A stretch of 64,000 nucleotides of DNA from Frigoribacterium sp. Leaf8 (GTDB taxonomy: Bacteria; Actinomycetota; Actinomycetes; Actinomycetales; Microbacteriaceae), in contig NZ_LMKB01000005.1 in assembly GCF_001421165.1 (NCBI RefSeq), forward strand, positions 64,287 through 128,286, written 5' to 3'. How positions within the stretch are numbered: position 1 is the first letter of the stretch; every line of letters starts with the position of its first letter. The notes under the pieces are model-generated. The model was not told the DNA's origin. It worked only from the letters and a program-made list of their open reading frames with translations, and did not search any database. The translations under genes were made by a program, and so were the position numbers. Positions 46,119 through 57,002 of the stretch are shown here, piece by piece.

Positions 46119-46484
46119 ATGGCAGATCGCAGTTTGCGCGGAATGAGGCTCGGCAGCCAGAGCCTGCAGAGCGAAGAGGGCGTGGAGTTCTCGCCCCGCA
46201 AGAAGGCCGTCTACCAGACGACCGACGGTCAGACGTTCGACATGGTGTTCGCTGCGGACGCCGAGATCCCGGACATCTGGCAGTCGCCCAAGAGCGGCCA
46301 AGAGGGTCGTCTGCTCTCGGCCGACGGCAAGCCCGTCGAGATCGACGCCGGAGACGTGAAGGTCCCCCGGAGCCACTGGGACATGTTGCTCGAGCGACGC
46401 AGCCGCGACGAGCTCGAGGAGCTCCTCCAAGAACGACTCGACTTCCTCAGGGCCCGAAAGGGTCAGCACAAGATCGGCGCCTGA
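46119..46484 (+). CDS. rbpA: RNA polymerase-binding protein RbpA
   Basis: Actinobacterial transcription factor that binds the sigma subunit and stabilises the open promoter complex. The 121-residue protein begins MADRSLRGMRLGSQSLQSEE, the conserved N-terminal tail that enters the polymerase near the template. The central barrel (about 28-70) lacks the zinc-binding cysteines found in some RbpA proteins. The C-terminal sigma-interacting domain holds PRSHWDMLLERRSRDELEELL. ATG is preceded by GAGAGGAG. A -10-like TACAAC lies about 30 nt upstream. Confidence 0.96.
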   Translation: MADRSLRGMRLGSQSLQSEEGVEFSPRKKAVYQTTDGQTFDMVFAADAEIPDIWQSPKSGQEGRLLSADGKPVEIDAGDVKVPRSHWDMLLERRSRDELEELLQERLDFLRARKGQHKIGA

Positions 46485-46508
46485 CGACCCGTCCGGCAGC
46501 GATCCGAC

Positions 46509-46545
46509 GAGAAGGCCCGACCACCTCACGGTGGTCGGGCCTTCT
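46509..46545. terminator. Hairpin between convergent rbpA and lnt
   Basis: Perfect 16-bp stem, GAGAAGGCCCGACCAC (46509-46524) with GTGGTCGGGCCTTCTC (46530-46545), and a 5-nt loop. It can serve both genes; no U-tract on either side. Confidence 0.8.
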
Positions 46546-46568
46546 CTCGTCCCGGCGGAGCCGGACCG

Positions 46569-48197
46569 TCAGTCGACGACCCGCCACCGCGGCAGGATCG
46601 GGTCGGGTGCCTCGTCGAGCCGGCGTCGACGAGTGGAACGCCGGGTCCCGATGAAGAGGCGCGACAGCAGCAGCATCGCGAGACCGAAGAACGACACGAG
46701 GAGTTCGATCGCTCGACTCGCCACGACGGCGGGCGTCGTCCCGGTACCGAGGTCGACGACAGCCACCATCGTTCCGGGCTCGTAGTCGGGGATGCTCGCG
46801 GTCGTCCTGCCCGAGGCGTCGATGGCCCGCGTCGAGGCGACGGTCGAGACGTTGACGAGGGGACGCGCCGTCTCGATCGCCCGCAGGCGTGCGATGGCGA
46901 GCTGTTGCTCGTTCTCGTCGGTCTGCCCGGGACGGGTCCCGAAGTCGGCGTTGTTGGTCTGGCCGATGATGACCTGCGCGCCCTCGTCCATCATGTTGGT
47001 GATGAGCTGGTCGTCGACGATGTCGAAGCAGATCGAGATCCCGGCACGGAAGTCACCGAGGTCGAAGACCTCGTCCCGCGTGCCCGGCGTGTAGTCCCGC
47101 CCGATGAGGTCGATCAGGTCGGGAGCGAAGGGCCGCCAGAAGGCGCGATCGGGGACGTACTCCCCGAACGGGACCGGGTGCTTCTTGTCGTACTGGTCCG
47201 CCACTCCACCGTCCGACCAGAGCAGGGACGAGTTGTGGACGGTCTCACCGTCGTCGCTCTCGGTGATGACGCCCGACACGAGGGGGGCGTCGTAGCCACG
47301 GGAGATCGCGTCGAAGACGTACTGGCCGGTGGCGTCGCGGGTGGGATCACGGTCGCTGCCTCCCTCGGGCCAGACGATCATGTCGAGGGAGCGCTGGTCC
47401 TCCGGCAGCCGTGCGAGCTGGGCCTGCAGGTCGCTCATCGCGAGGACCTGGGCGTTGGTCAGGTCGCCGTACTGCCGGTCGGCGAAGTAGCCGGCGTCGC
47501 CGTCGCCCTGGACGGCGGCGATGGTGGCGGTGCCCGAGGAGTGCGTCGGCCAGTGCGGCACCGCGAGGGCGGCGACCACGACCGTGGCAGCGGCGAGCAC
47601 GCGGGTCGAACCCCGGACGGTCGTCTGCAGGGCGAGCTGGATCAGTGCGGCGACGATCGCCACCATGAGGAACGACAGCCCCGAGATGCCGAGCCAGGCG
47701 ACGAGACCGGCGAACGGGCTCTCGGACTGGCTGAGGGCCACGCGACCCCAGGCGAAGCCGCCGTAGGGCCAGTTGCCGGCGACGAACTCACGGAGCGTCC
47801 AGAGCCCCCCGACGACGACGGGCAGGAGGACTGTGCGGCCCAGGGTGCCGGGCCAGATGAGCGGGACCCAGCGGTACGCGAGGGTGATGAGCATCGCCCC
47901 GGCGGCGAAGAAGAGCGCCTCGAGGGTCGACAACGCGGCCCAGGGCACGACACCGAGGAAGAGCGTCGCCCACGAGATGTGGATCAGGTAGAAGGACAGG
48001 CCCGCCACGAGGCCGACCAGGAAGGAACCGCCGAGCGACCGGCCCCGGAGGGCCACCAGCACGAACCCGATGCCGACGAAGGTCAGCGGCCAGACGTCGC
48101 CGTCCGGGAAGCCGCCGTCGAGGACGGCGCCGGCACCGAGGGCGACGATCAGGGCGAGCCAGAGGGGCAGTCGGACGTCGGTCGCTCGGGAAGACAC
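46569..48197 (-). CDS. lnt: Apolipoprotein N-acyltransferase Lnt
   Basis: Adds the third acyl chain to lipoproteins after LspA cleavage. The 542-residue protein has about seven N-terminal membrane helices and a nitrilase-like catalytic domain. The Glu-Lys-Cys triad is visible in VWPEGGSD, DKKHPVPFGEYVP and ISICFDIVDD. A C-terminal helix and basic tail follow. The GTG start has TAGAAT 6 nt upstream and no ribosome binding site, suggesting a leaderless mRNA. No dolichol-phosphate-mannose synthase (Ppm1) domain is fused to it, unlike in mycobacteria. Confidence 0.93.
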   Translation of the reverse strand: MSSRATDVRLPLWLALIVALGAGAVLDGGFPDGDVWPLTFVGIGFVLVALRGRSLGGSFLVGLVAGLSFYLIHISWATLFLGVVPWAALSTLEALFFAAGAMLITLAYRWVPLIWPGTLGRTVLLPVVVGGLWTLREFVAGNWPYGGFAWGRVALSQSESPFAGLVAWLGISGLSFLMVAIVAALIQLALQTTVRGSTRVLAAATVVVAALAVPHWPTHSSGTATIAAVQGDGDAGYFADRQYGDLTNAQVLAMSDLQAQLARLPEDQRSLDMIVWPEGGSDRDPTRDATGQYVFDAISRGYDAPLVSGVITESDDGETVHNSSLLWSDGGVADQYDKKHPVPFGEYVPDRAFWRPFAPDLIDLIGRDYTPGTRDEVFDLGDFRAGISICFDIVDDQLITNMMDEGAQVIIGQTNNADFGTRPGQTDENEQQLAIARLRAIETARPLVNVSTVASTRAIDASGRTTASIPDYEPGTMVAVVDLGTGTTPAVVASRAIELLVSFFGLAMLLLSRLFIGTRRSTRRRRLDEAPDPILPRWRVVD

Positions 48198-48203
48198 CCC
48201 GCG

Positions 48204-48209
48204 ATTCTA
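48204..48209 (-). promoter_or_regulatory. Candidate -10 box for lnt
   Basis: TAGAAT on the minus strand is 6 nt from the lnt GTG. It is the closest match to the sigma-70-type consensus in the window and implies transcription starting at the GTG. Confidence 0.5.
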
Positions 48210-48224
48210 GGTGGCGGCGTCTGG

Positions 48225-48257
48225 GAGGCCGGTCGTCCTCGGCGGACGTCCGGCCTC
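48225..48257 (-). terminator. Terminator after helY
   Basis: GAGGCCGG (48225-48232) pairs with CCGGCCTC (48250-48257), then after one T-T mismatch CGTCC pairs with GGACG, leaving a 5-nt loop. It lies 15 nt after the helY stop, ahead of the lnt promoter. Confidence 0.7.
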
Positions 48258-48271
48258 GTCGGGGAGGAGGG

Positions 48272-50767
48272 TCAGGGGCCGACCGCGGTGTAGGCCACGA
48301 TGCCGCGACGGACGGCGTCGAGCGCCTGCCGGGCCGTCGGACCGACCGGCAGGTCCCCCACGACCGACAGCTGGTCGAGCAGGTCGATCGTCTGCTTCGT
48401 CCAGCGGACGAAGTCGCCGGCGGCGAGGTCGGCGTCGTCGAGCACCGAATCGAGTGCGGCACCGCGGGCCCAACGGTGCATCGCGAGGGCGAGACCCGGT
48501 GCCGGGGGCTGGCTGCCCGGAAGGTGGTGCTCGTGCTCGAGGTCGTCGAGTTCCGCCCAGAGCAGCTGCGTGGCGTCGAGCGCGGCACGGAACTCGCCGC
48601 GAGGCAGGAATCGCTCGGAGAGCTGGCCTTCGTCCCGACGGGGCTCGTACACGAGGGTGGCCGCCATGGCCGCCATGGACGGCACGTCGAGCATGTTCCA
48701 CACACCGAGGCGCAGGCTCTCGGCCACGAGCAGGTCGCGATCGCCGTAGATGCGCCGCAACGTGCGACCGGTCGGGGCGACGGTGACCTCGACGTCCCGC
48801 GGGACGCGACCCGCCCCTCCTGCGTTCGTGCCCGTGGGGACGAGGTAGCCGCGGTCGAGCAACACGTCGGTGACCCGGTCGAAGACCTTGGCGACGGCGC
48901 CGGTCCGACTGCGGATCTGCGCCGACAATTGGTCGGTCTGCTTCTTCAGCTTGAACCAGCGCTCGGACCAGCGGGCGTGCTGTTCGCGCTCCGGACAGGC
49001 ATGGCAGGGGTGCGTCCGCACCTGCCGACGCAGTTCGCCGATGCGACGCTGACGCTTGTCGCGCTCGGCCCGCGACTGCGAGTCGGCCCGGGCCGCCCCC
49101 TGCTTCTCGAGGTCGCCGACCTCTCGACGCAGCATCGTGTACTCGCCGAAGTCACCCAGGTGGCACGCCATCGACGCGGCGTAGCCGTCGAGTGACTGCT
49201 GCTGCGATCGCACCTTGCGGGCCAGGTCGACGACCGAGCGGTCGGCCTGGAACTGTGCGAACGACGTCTCGAGCACCTCGCGGGTGCGGGATCGCCCGAA
49301 CTGCTCGATGAGGTTGACGGCCATGTTGTACGTCGGCCGGAAGCTGCTGTTCATCGGGTAGGTGCGCCGCGAGGCCAACGAGGCGACGGCCTGCGGGTCG
49401 AGACCCTGCTGCCACTGGATGAGCGAGTGGCCCTCGACGTCGATGCCCCGGCGACCGGCACGACCGGTCAACTGGGTGTACTCGCCGGGCGTGATGGGCA
49501 CCCGAGCCTCGCCGTTGAACTTCTCGAGCTTCTCGAGCACGACCGTGCGGGCCGGCATGTTGATGCCGAGCGCCAGCGTCTCGGTCGCGAACACGACCTT
49601 GACGAGCTTCTTCTGGAAGAGCTCTTCGACGACTTCCTTGAAGGCCGGCAACAGGCCGGCGTGGTGGGCCGCCACACCTCGCTCGAGCCCGTCGAGCCAC
49701 CGCCAGTAGCCGAGGACCGCGAGGTCTTCGTCGCGCAGGGTGCGACAACGGGCCTCGACGATCTCGCGGATCTCACGACGCTGGTCGGCGGTCGTGAGAC
49801 GGATGCCCGACCTCAGCACCTGGGACACGGCCTGGTCGCAGCCGACCCGGCTGAAGACGAAGAAGATGGCGGGGAGCAGGTTCTGGTCGTCGAGCATCTC
49901 GACGATCTTCCAGCGGTCGAGGCGACCGGGACCGCCCTGCGTCGGAGGTACGACGTGGCCCCGGGGGCCGGTCCGACCCACCGAGTGGCCGTCTCGACGA
50001 CCACCGCTCCGCCCGCCGCGTCGACCGAGCGAGGTCGCGCGCAGGAGCTCGGGGTTGACCCGGTTCGTCGCGGCCTGCCCCGAGGAGTCGAAGAGGTCCA
50101 GGAACTTGCCCCCGACCAGGACGTGTTGGTCGAGGGGCACGGGACGGTCCTCGGAGACGATGACCTCGGTGCTCCCCCGGACCGTCTGGAGCCAGTCGCC
50201 GAATTCTTCGGCGTTCGACACCGTGGCGCTCAACGAGATGAGCCGCACGTCGAGCGGCAGGTGGATGATGACTTCTTCCCAGACCGCGCCGCGGAACCGG
50301 TCGGCCAGGAAGTGGACCTCGTCGAGGACGACGTACCGCAGGTCGGTCAGCATCTCGGACCCGGCGTAGATCATGTTGCGGAGCACCTCGGTCGTCATCA
50401 CGACGATGCGCGCCCGGGAGTTCACGTTCGTGTCACCGGTGAGCAGCCCGACCTCGGACGCTCCGTACTCGGCCACGAGTTCTTGGAACTTCTGGTTGCT
50501 CAGTGCCTTCATGGGTGCGGTGTAGAACACCTTGGCCCGCGGGTCCTGCATGGCGAGGTGGATCGCGTACTCGGCCACCAGGGTCTTGCCGGCGCCGGTC
50601 GGTGCCGCGACGAGGACGCTGTCGCCCGCTTCGAGGGCGGCGCACGCGGCGAGCTGGAACGGGTCGAGGGCGAAGCCGAGACGGGACCGGAAGGCCTGGA
50701 GCTTGGGGGTCTTGTCTCGCGTCTTCGCCGCGGCGAAGCGTTCCGCGGGACTGAGGTCGGGGCTCAC
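48272..50767 (-). CDS. helY: Ski2/Mtr4-like DEVH-box helicase HelY
   Basis: ATP-dependent RNA helicase of 831 residues related to Mtr4 and Ski2. Walker A is APTGAGKT (55-62), the DEVH box near 149, SAT near 180 and the helicase C motif QLTGRAGRRGID near 438. A low-complexity Gly/Arg insert lies near residue 250. The C-terminal half has a Cys/His cluster (HPCHACPEREQH) and a DSHCT domain. It is the usual last gene of the actinobacterial pafBC-tatAC-helY string. The GTG start lies 4 nt after tatC. Confidence 0.95.
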   Translation of the reverse strand: MSPDLSPAERFAAAKTRDKTPKLQAFRSRLGFALDPFQLAACAALEAGDSVLVAAPTGAGKTLVAEYAIHLAMQDPRAKVFYTAPMKALSNQKFQELVAEYGASEVGLLTGDTNVNSRARIVVMTTEVLRNMIYAGSEMLTDLRYVVLDEVHFLADRFRGAVWEEVIIHLPLDVRLISLSATVSNAEEFGDWLQTVRGSTEVIVSEDRPVPLDQHVLVGGKFLDLFDSSGQAATNRVNPELLRATSLGRRGGRSGGRRDGHSVGRTGPRGHVVPPTQGGPGRLDRWKIVEMLDDQNLLPAIFFVFSRVGCDQAVSQVLRSGIRLTTADQRREIREIVEARCRTLRDEDLAVLGYWRWLDGLERGVAAHHAGLLPAFKEVVEELFQKKLVKVVFATETLALGINMPARTVVLEKLEKFNGEARVPITPGEYTQLTGRAGRRGIDVEGHSLIQWQQGLDPQAVASLASRRTYPMNSSFRPTYNMAVNLIEQFGRSRTREVLETSFAQFQADRSVVDLARKVRSQQQSLDGYAASMACHLGDFGEYTMLRREVGDLEKQGAARADSQSRAERDKRQRRIGELRRQVRTHPCHACPEREQHARWSERWFKLKKQTDQLSAQIRSRTGAVAKVFDRVTDVLLDRGYLVPTGTNAGGAGRVPRDVEVTVAPTGRTLRRIYGDRDLLVAESLRLGVWNMLDVPSMAAMAATLVYEPRRDEGQLSERFLPRGEFRAALDATQLLWAELDDLEHEHHLPGSQPPAPGLALAMHRWARGAALDSVLDDADLAAGDFVRWTKQTIDLLDQLSVVGDLPVGPTARQALDAVRRGIVAYTAVGP

Positions 50768-50771
50768 CGGG

Positions 50772-51602
50772 TCACCCCGCCGCGAGTTCGGCGTCGAGCG
50801 CGGCTGCCCGCTTCGCGACCCGGCGGTCGTGCAGCCAGGCGACGCCGGCGGCGAGGAAGAACAGCACGATCATGGGGATGGCCAGGAGGAACATCGAGAA
50901 GATGTCGGCCGACGGGGTCGCGATCGCGGTGAACAGGACGATGACGAGGATGGCCACCCGCCAGCCCTTGACGATGGCGGCGGCCGAGACGACGCCCACG
51001 AAGTTCAACAGCACCAGGAACACCGGCATGACGAAGGCGATGCCCACGGCGAGCACCAGCTTGAGGACGAAGTCGTAGTAGACCTTCGACTCGATGATCG
51101 TCGCGTCCTGGGTGTCGACGAAGCCGGTCATGACCTCGACGATGTGGGGCAGCACGTACCATCCCGCCAGGCAGCCGCCCAGGAAGAGCGGGATGGCGGT
51201 GCCGATGAAGCCGACGGCGTAGAGCTTCTCTTTGCGCACGAGGGCGGGAACGATGAAGGCCCAGACCTGGTACAGCCAGACGGGACTCGAGATGACGACG
51301 CCGACGGTGACCGCGATCTGGAGCTTGAGGTCGAAGGCGCCCGTGATGTTCGAGTAGTTGAGGGTGGTCTCACCCGTGCGTGCCGCCGCGATCGCCTCGA
51401 CCGGCGACCTCAGGGCGTCGAGGACGAAGGGCGCGAGGAACCAACCGGCGACAGCAGCCAGGATGAGGGCCAGGGCGGAGATGAAGAGTCGCTTGCGCAA
51501 CTCGAGCAGGTGTTGCCCGAGGGACATCTTGCCGTCACGGCCTCGGCTGCGGCCCGTGCCCCTCCCCTGGGTGCTGTCGCCACGAGTCGTCGTCGTGGCC
51601 AC
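50772..51602 (-). CDS. tatC: Sec-independent (Tat) translocase subunit TatC
   Basis: Receptor for twin-arginine signal peptides and core of the Tat translocase, 276 residues and six membrane helices. MSLGQHLLELRKRLFIS near residue 26 is the conserved N-terminal signal-binding motif. The first periplasmic loop and the Glu in PALVRKEK are also conserved. A short hydrophilic N-terminal tail is extra. tatA lies 3 nt upstream on the same strand and helY 4 nt downstream. QcrA, a Rieske protein, is a likely Tat client. Confidence 0.96.
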   Translation of the reverse strand: MATTTTRGDSTQGRGTGRSRGRDGKMSLGQHLLELRKRLFISALALILAAVAGWFLAPFVLDALRSPVEAIAAARTGETTLNYSNITGAFDLKLQIAVTVGVVISSPVWLYQVWAFIVPALVRKEKLYAVGFIGTAIPLFLGGCLAGWYVLPHIVEVMTGFVDTQDATIIESKVYYDFVLKLVLAVGIAFVMPVFLVLLNFVGVVSAAAIVKGWRVAILVIVLFTAIATPSADIFSMFLLAIPMIVLFFLAAGVAWLHDRRVAKRAAALDAELAAG

Positions 51603-51605
51603 GCG

Positions 51606-51899
51606 TCAGGACTTCGGCGGGACGTCGCGGTTCGGCGACGGGTACGAGTCGTCGACGCGTCGTGCGGTCGGACCGTCGGTGTACCGGGCGGACGAGTCGT
51701 CCGGACGACGGACGGGACGGTCCTCGAGGTCGTCGTCGACGGCCGACTCCTTCTTGTCGCTGTTGACCTCGTTCTTGAAGATGCGCATCGACTGGGCGAT
51801 GCTCTTCGCGAGGGCCGGGAGCTTCGGCGCACCGAAGAGCAACAGGACGATCGCCAGGATGATGATCAGGTGCCAGCCTGAGAGCGCGTTTCCGAACAT
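51606..51899 (-). CDS. tatA: Tat translocase pore subunit TatA
   Basis: A 97-residue protein with the short N-terminal membrane helix (GWHLIIILAIVLLLFG), the FGAPKLPALAKS amphipathic helix, and a charged, disordered tail. No TatB-type gene is adjacent; a TatB may be elsewhere. The ATG has AAGGAG 9 nt upstream, and a TAGAGT box lies about 35 nt before it, so tatA may have its own promoter in the 104-nt gap after pafC. Confidence 0.93.
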   Translation of the reverse strand: MFGNALSGWHLIIILAIVLLLFGAPKLPALAKSIAQSMRIFKNEVNSDKKESAVDDDLEDRPVRRPDDSSARYTDGPTARRVDDSYPSPNRDVPPKS

Positions 51900-52003
51900 G
51901 ATGGGGTCTCCTTGCGGGGCAGGGTGACGTCCACTCTACCGTGCGGCCTCGTCTGCGGCAGGCACGGCGCAGGCGATGCACAGGGCGTGCCGCAGCCGGA
52001 CGT

Positions 52004-52996
52004 TCAGGGAGTGACGGACGGGTCGACGTCGTAACGCTCGATCGCCCGACGCGCCCAGTCGGCCACGGCCGAGCGCGCCGACTCGGGCCCGACGACCTCG
52101 GGGTGACCCGGGAGTCCCGCCACGAGGCGACAGAGCGTGCCGAGTCGGTTGACGCGCAACCGGAGGCGCACGCGGTCGTGCGGGAGGGGTTCGGGTTCGT
52201 CGGGACCGTAGTCCGCGAGGAGCGGCGCCGCGGCGGCGTCGAGGTCGAGCACCACGACCAGGTCGTCCGGAGACCCCTCGAACAGCGTCTCGGGCAGGGT
52301 GACGTCGTCGGCCCGGTGAGCGATCGGAGTCGCGGTGAGCGCCGGGGAGGCGATCCGGTCGAGTCGGAACGTCCGGGGAGCCTCGCGCAGGTGGTCCCAG
52401 GCCCTGAGGTACCAGTCGGCGTCGACCGACTCGACCCGCAGCGGGTCCACCCGCCGTCGTTCCGCGACCCCCCGGGTGCCGCGATAGTCGAACTCGAGCT
52501 GGACGCCCGCCTCGACCGCCCGGCCGACGAGCCCCAGGACCTCGTTCGTCTCGGACTGGTCGACGGCCACCTGGCTCGGTTCGCTGGACGCCCCACGCGA
52601 CAGCTTGCTCATCAGTGTGGCGATGGCCGCGCGGTCCGCGTTCTCGGGCAGCGACGAGAGGTACTGCAGGCCCGCGATGAGGGCGGCGGCTTCGCGGGCG
52701 GAGAACCGTGGCGAGTCGTCGATGGCGACGAGGTTGGTCAGCACGATGACGTCGTTCTGCTCGAAGTCGTCCCACGCGATGTCGAAGAGGTCGCCGTGCT
52801 GGTACTGCGTCGTCTCGCCAGGGACGCCCGAGACGGCGATCAGCTCGACCGCACGCCGGATCTCGCCCACGCTCACGCCGAAGTGCGCGGCCGCCTCGGC
52901 CACGCTGACTCGCTCGTGGTCCATGAGCCACGGGACGAGCGACAGCAGGAAGGCGAGCTTGTCGGCCGCGTGGAGGGCACCGCGGGGCTCAGCCAC
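52004..52996 (-). CDS. pafC: WYL-domain transcriptional regulator PafC
   Basis: One of two paired WYL proteins that with PafB activate the mycolic-independent (LexA/RecA-independent) DNA damage response in mycobacteria. The 330-residue protein has an N-terminal winged helix (KLAFLLSLVPWLMDHERVSV onwards), a WYL core (EFDYRGTRGVAERRRVDPLRV and WYLRAWDHLREAPRTFRLDRI) and a WCX C-terminal extension. It overlaps pafB by 8 nt, with GTG 52994-52996. Although named after proteasome accessory factors, it needs no proteasome partner. Confidence 0.92.
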   Translation of the reverse strand: MAEPRGALHAADKLAFLLSLVPWLMDHERVSVAEAAAHFGVSVGEIRRAVELIAVSGVPGETTQYQHGDLFDIAWDDFEQNDVIVLTNLVAIDDSPRFSAREAAALIAGLQYLSSLPENADRAAIATLMSKLSRGASSEPSQVAVDQSETNEVLGLVGRAVEAGVQLEFDYRGTRGVAERRRVDPLRVESVDADWYLRAWDHLREAPRTFRLDRIASPALTATPIAHRADDVTLPETLFEGSPDDLVVVLDLDAAAAPLLADYGPDEPEPLPHDRVRLRLRVNRLGTLCRLVAGLPGHPEVVGPESARSAVADWARRAIERYDVDPSVTP

Positions 52997-54011
52997 GGGC
53001 ACCCCCGTCGACCGGGCCGGTGGTGTGGGCGGCGAGCACGGCCTCGAGGCGGGTGCGCACCAGGGCACGGAGACCGTCGGGTTCGACGACGGTGACCTCG
53101 GGACCGAAGGAGGCCAGCTCGTCGGCGAGCAGGTTGTCGTCGGTCCAGTGGACGAGGAGCGTGTCGGCATCGAGACGGGTCGTGCCACGGCGCTTGCCGA
53201 GTCGGGTCTCGGCGTCGGACAGGGGCTCGACGCGGACGGTCGCGGTGCGATCGCGCCAGACCTGCTCGAGGTCGGCCAGCGCGCGCTCGGCCGTGGCGTC
53301 GTTGGGTCTCGTGTACGGGGTGGTGGTCAGCTGGACGGGGCCGACGACACGGGACAGGAGGAAGGTCTTGAGTGCCCCCGTGCCGACCTCGACCGCCGAC
53401 ACCAGCCACCGGCCCTGGTGCTGCACCAGGGCTGCCGGGGCGACCTCGCGCCGGCGGGCGGACTCGTCACCGGGCTTCAGGTAGTCGAACCGGACGACGA
53501 CGCCCCGGTCGAGCGCCGTCCGCAGCGGCTCGAAGGCCGCGTCGCGGGAACGGAGCCGAGGGGCGTACTCGAGCTCGGGAACGCTCGCCGCGCCGCCGAG
53601 CGAGCGCAACTTGAGGAGTGCCCGTCGGGACTCGTGCGAGAGCGACCCCTCGCGCCACACCATCGCCGCCAAGGTGAGGAGGGCGGTCTCCTCGGACGAG
53701 AACGAGATGTCCTCGGGCAGCTCGTACGCGCCCCGCGGGATGCGATAGCGGAGTGCCTGGTTGTTGCCTGCCGCCGCCGGGTCGTCGATCGTCTCGAGGG
53801 GGACGCCCAGTTCGCGGATGTCGTCCTTGTCCCGCTCGAACTGCCGCTCGAGCGCGGCGTTGTCACCCGAGCGCGAGTACTTCTGGCGGTACCCCTGGAC
53901 GGTCGACAGGATCTCGGTCTTGCTCAACCCGGAGTCCGTCGCGAGCAAGGCCAACACGAGGCTGAAGAGTCGCTCTTCGACGGGGACGCGGGGGGTGCGG
54001 GCAGTGGGCAC
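52989..54011 (-). CDS. pafB: WYL-domain transcriptional regulator PafB
   Basis: Partner of PafC, 340 residues, same fold. The N-terminal HTH (RLFSLVLALLATDSGLSKTEIL and YRQKYSRSGDNAALERQFERDKDDIRELG) is followed by a WYL core (RFDYLKPGDESARRREVAPAAL, RWLVSAVEVGTGALKTFLLSRV). In M. tuberculosis this gene directly follows pafA; here pafA is missing and the next upstream gene is an FKBP lipoprotein 24 nt away. The start is GTG. Confidence 0.92.
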   Translation of the reverse strand: MPTARTPRVPVEERLFSLVLALLATDSGLSKTEILSTVQGYRQKYSRSGDNAALERQFERDKDDIRELGVPLETIDDPAAAGNNQALRYRIPRGAYELPEDISFSSEETALLTLAAMVWREGSLSHESRRALLKLRSLGGAASVPELEYAPRLRSRDAAFEPLRTALDRGVVVRFDYLKPGDESARRREVAPAALVQHQGRWLVSAVEVGTGALKTFLLSRVVGPVQLTTTPYTRPNDATAERALADLEQVWRDRTATVRVEPLSDAETRLGKRRGTTRLDADTLLVHWTDDNLLADELASFGPEVTVVEPDGLRALVRTRLEAVLAAHTTGPVDGGARG

Positions 54012-54035
54012 GGCGACCGGCTCAGCAGGGCCGGG

Positions 54036-54965
54036 TCATCGGATCGCCCCGAGCACGTCGAACACGTACACGTAGGCGGAGCCACCGCTGTCGGACGTCG
54101 CGGGGAGCACGACCATGACCTGCGAGCCGACCTGCTGGCCCACCAGGGCCGAGCGGATGTCGTCGGGGATCTGCTCGTCGCCGAGGTCGACCGGCGTCGC
54201 CGAACCGCCGTTGGTCCAGGTCGACCCCGCGACCGTGGACGGCTGGCTCCAGGTGACGGCCGTGAACTGCACGACGGCGGAGTCGTCGGCGGTCAACGTA
54301 GGACCGTGCCCCTTGCGGACGAGGTGCACGACCTCGTCGGTGGGGGCGTCACCCGCGGGGATCGTGATGCCGGGTGCACCGTCGGGGGCGGTGACCACCG
54401 CGGGCAGGCCGTCCGCGCCGAGCTGGAGGGCCCCGTCGGCCTTCGCGAGGAACGCCCGCTTGACGTCGACGACGGCGACGTAGGCGGCGTCGGGATCGTC
54501 GTTCGGGGTCGACGCGGCGCCGTTGATCGATGCCGAGAGGTCGCTGGCCTTGACGGCGACCGCGACGCGCGACCCCACCGTGGAGCACTCCAACGCGTCG
54601 ACGAGCGGGGCGAGCGTCTGCCCGCCCACCGTCAACGGGACGTTCGTCGAGCCGTCGTAGCCGCTGTCCTCGAGTTCCTGGCCCGTGCTGCCGTCGAACA
54701 GGGTGTAGTCGATGACGACCGGGGTGCCGTCGACGAGTCGCTGACCGTCGCCCTCGATGAGCGTCGAGACCTCGGTCTTCTTGGTCACGATCGGCGTCGG
54801 CACGTCGACGTCGGGCTTCGTGCCGAAGTCGCCGGTCGCGGTGACGACCGAGGCGGCGTCACCCGTGGGAGGGCAGCCGGCGGAGCCGGGGCCGGCCGTG
54901 CTCGAGCAGGCCGTCATCGAGGCGAGCAGGCCGACCGTCACGACGAGGGCGGGGATCTTGCGCAC
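54036..54965 (-). CDS. FKBP-type peptidyl-prolyl isomerase lipoprotein
   Basis: A 309-residue secreted lipoprotein (signal peptide with lipobox SMTAC, C20) carrying two FKBP-like domains. The first spans roughly residues 65-165 (DGTPVVIDYTLFDGSTG) and the second 205-305 (DDSAVVQFTAVTWSQP and the terminal YVYVFDVLGAIR). Several classical FKBP active-site aromatics are absent, so isomerase activity is not assured. It follows a -10 box (TAAGCT) and heads FKBP-pafB-pafC. Such lipoproteins are often encoded next to the proteasome locus in Microbacteriaceae relatives, as far as I recall. Confidence 0.85.
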   Translation of the reverse strand: MRKIPALVVTVGLLASMTACSSTAGPGSAGCPPTGDAASVVTATGDFGTKPDVDVPTPIVTKKTEVSTLIEGDGQRLVDGTPVVIDYTLFDGSTGQELEDSGYDGSTNVPLTVGGQTLAPLVDALECSTVGSRVAVAVKASDLSASINGAASTPNDDPDAAYVAVVDVKRAFLAKADGALQLGADGLPAVVTAPDGAPGITIPAGDAPTDEVVHLVRKGHGPTLTADDSAVVQFTAVTWSQPSTVAGSTWTNGGSATPVDLGDEQIPDDIRSALVGQQVGSQVMVVLPATSDSGGSAYVYVFDVLGAIR

Positions 54966-55036
54966 GGGGACTCATTTCGTGGAGGCGACCGGGGGGTCGG
55001 GTGGGGCGACCGGTCGGGTCGTTCGGATGCGGGGAC

Positions 55037-55042
55037 AGCTTA
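55037..55042 (-). promoter_or_regulatory. Candidate -10 box for FKBP-pafB-pafC
   Basis: TAAGCT on the minus strand in the 106-nt gap between trmI and the FKBP gene, leaving a leader of about 65 nt. The same hexamer precedes ctaC. Confidence 0.35.
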
Positions 55043-55071
55043 GCGGGGGTGGTCGGAGCCCTCGACGATGC

Positions 55072-56881
<1,810 letters not shown>

Positions 56882-56889
56882 GGCGGACG

Positions 56890-56895
56890 AGTCTA
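56890..56895 (-). promoter_or_regulatory. Candidate -10 box for HAD gene and trmI
   Basis: TAGACT on the minus strand is 8 nt from the GTG of the HAD gene, consistent with a leaderless mRNA. Confidence 0.45.
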
Positions 56896-57002
56896 CCGGG
56901 CCTGGTCGACGTGGCCTCCCGGCCCGCGCCTCCTGGTGGCGGTCACGGTCTATCGTGGAGGGTCAAGCGCCGGACGCCCTTCCGGCACGGTGAGGACTCA
57001 GG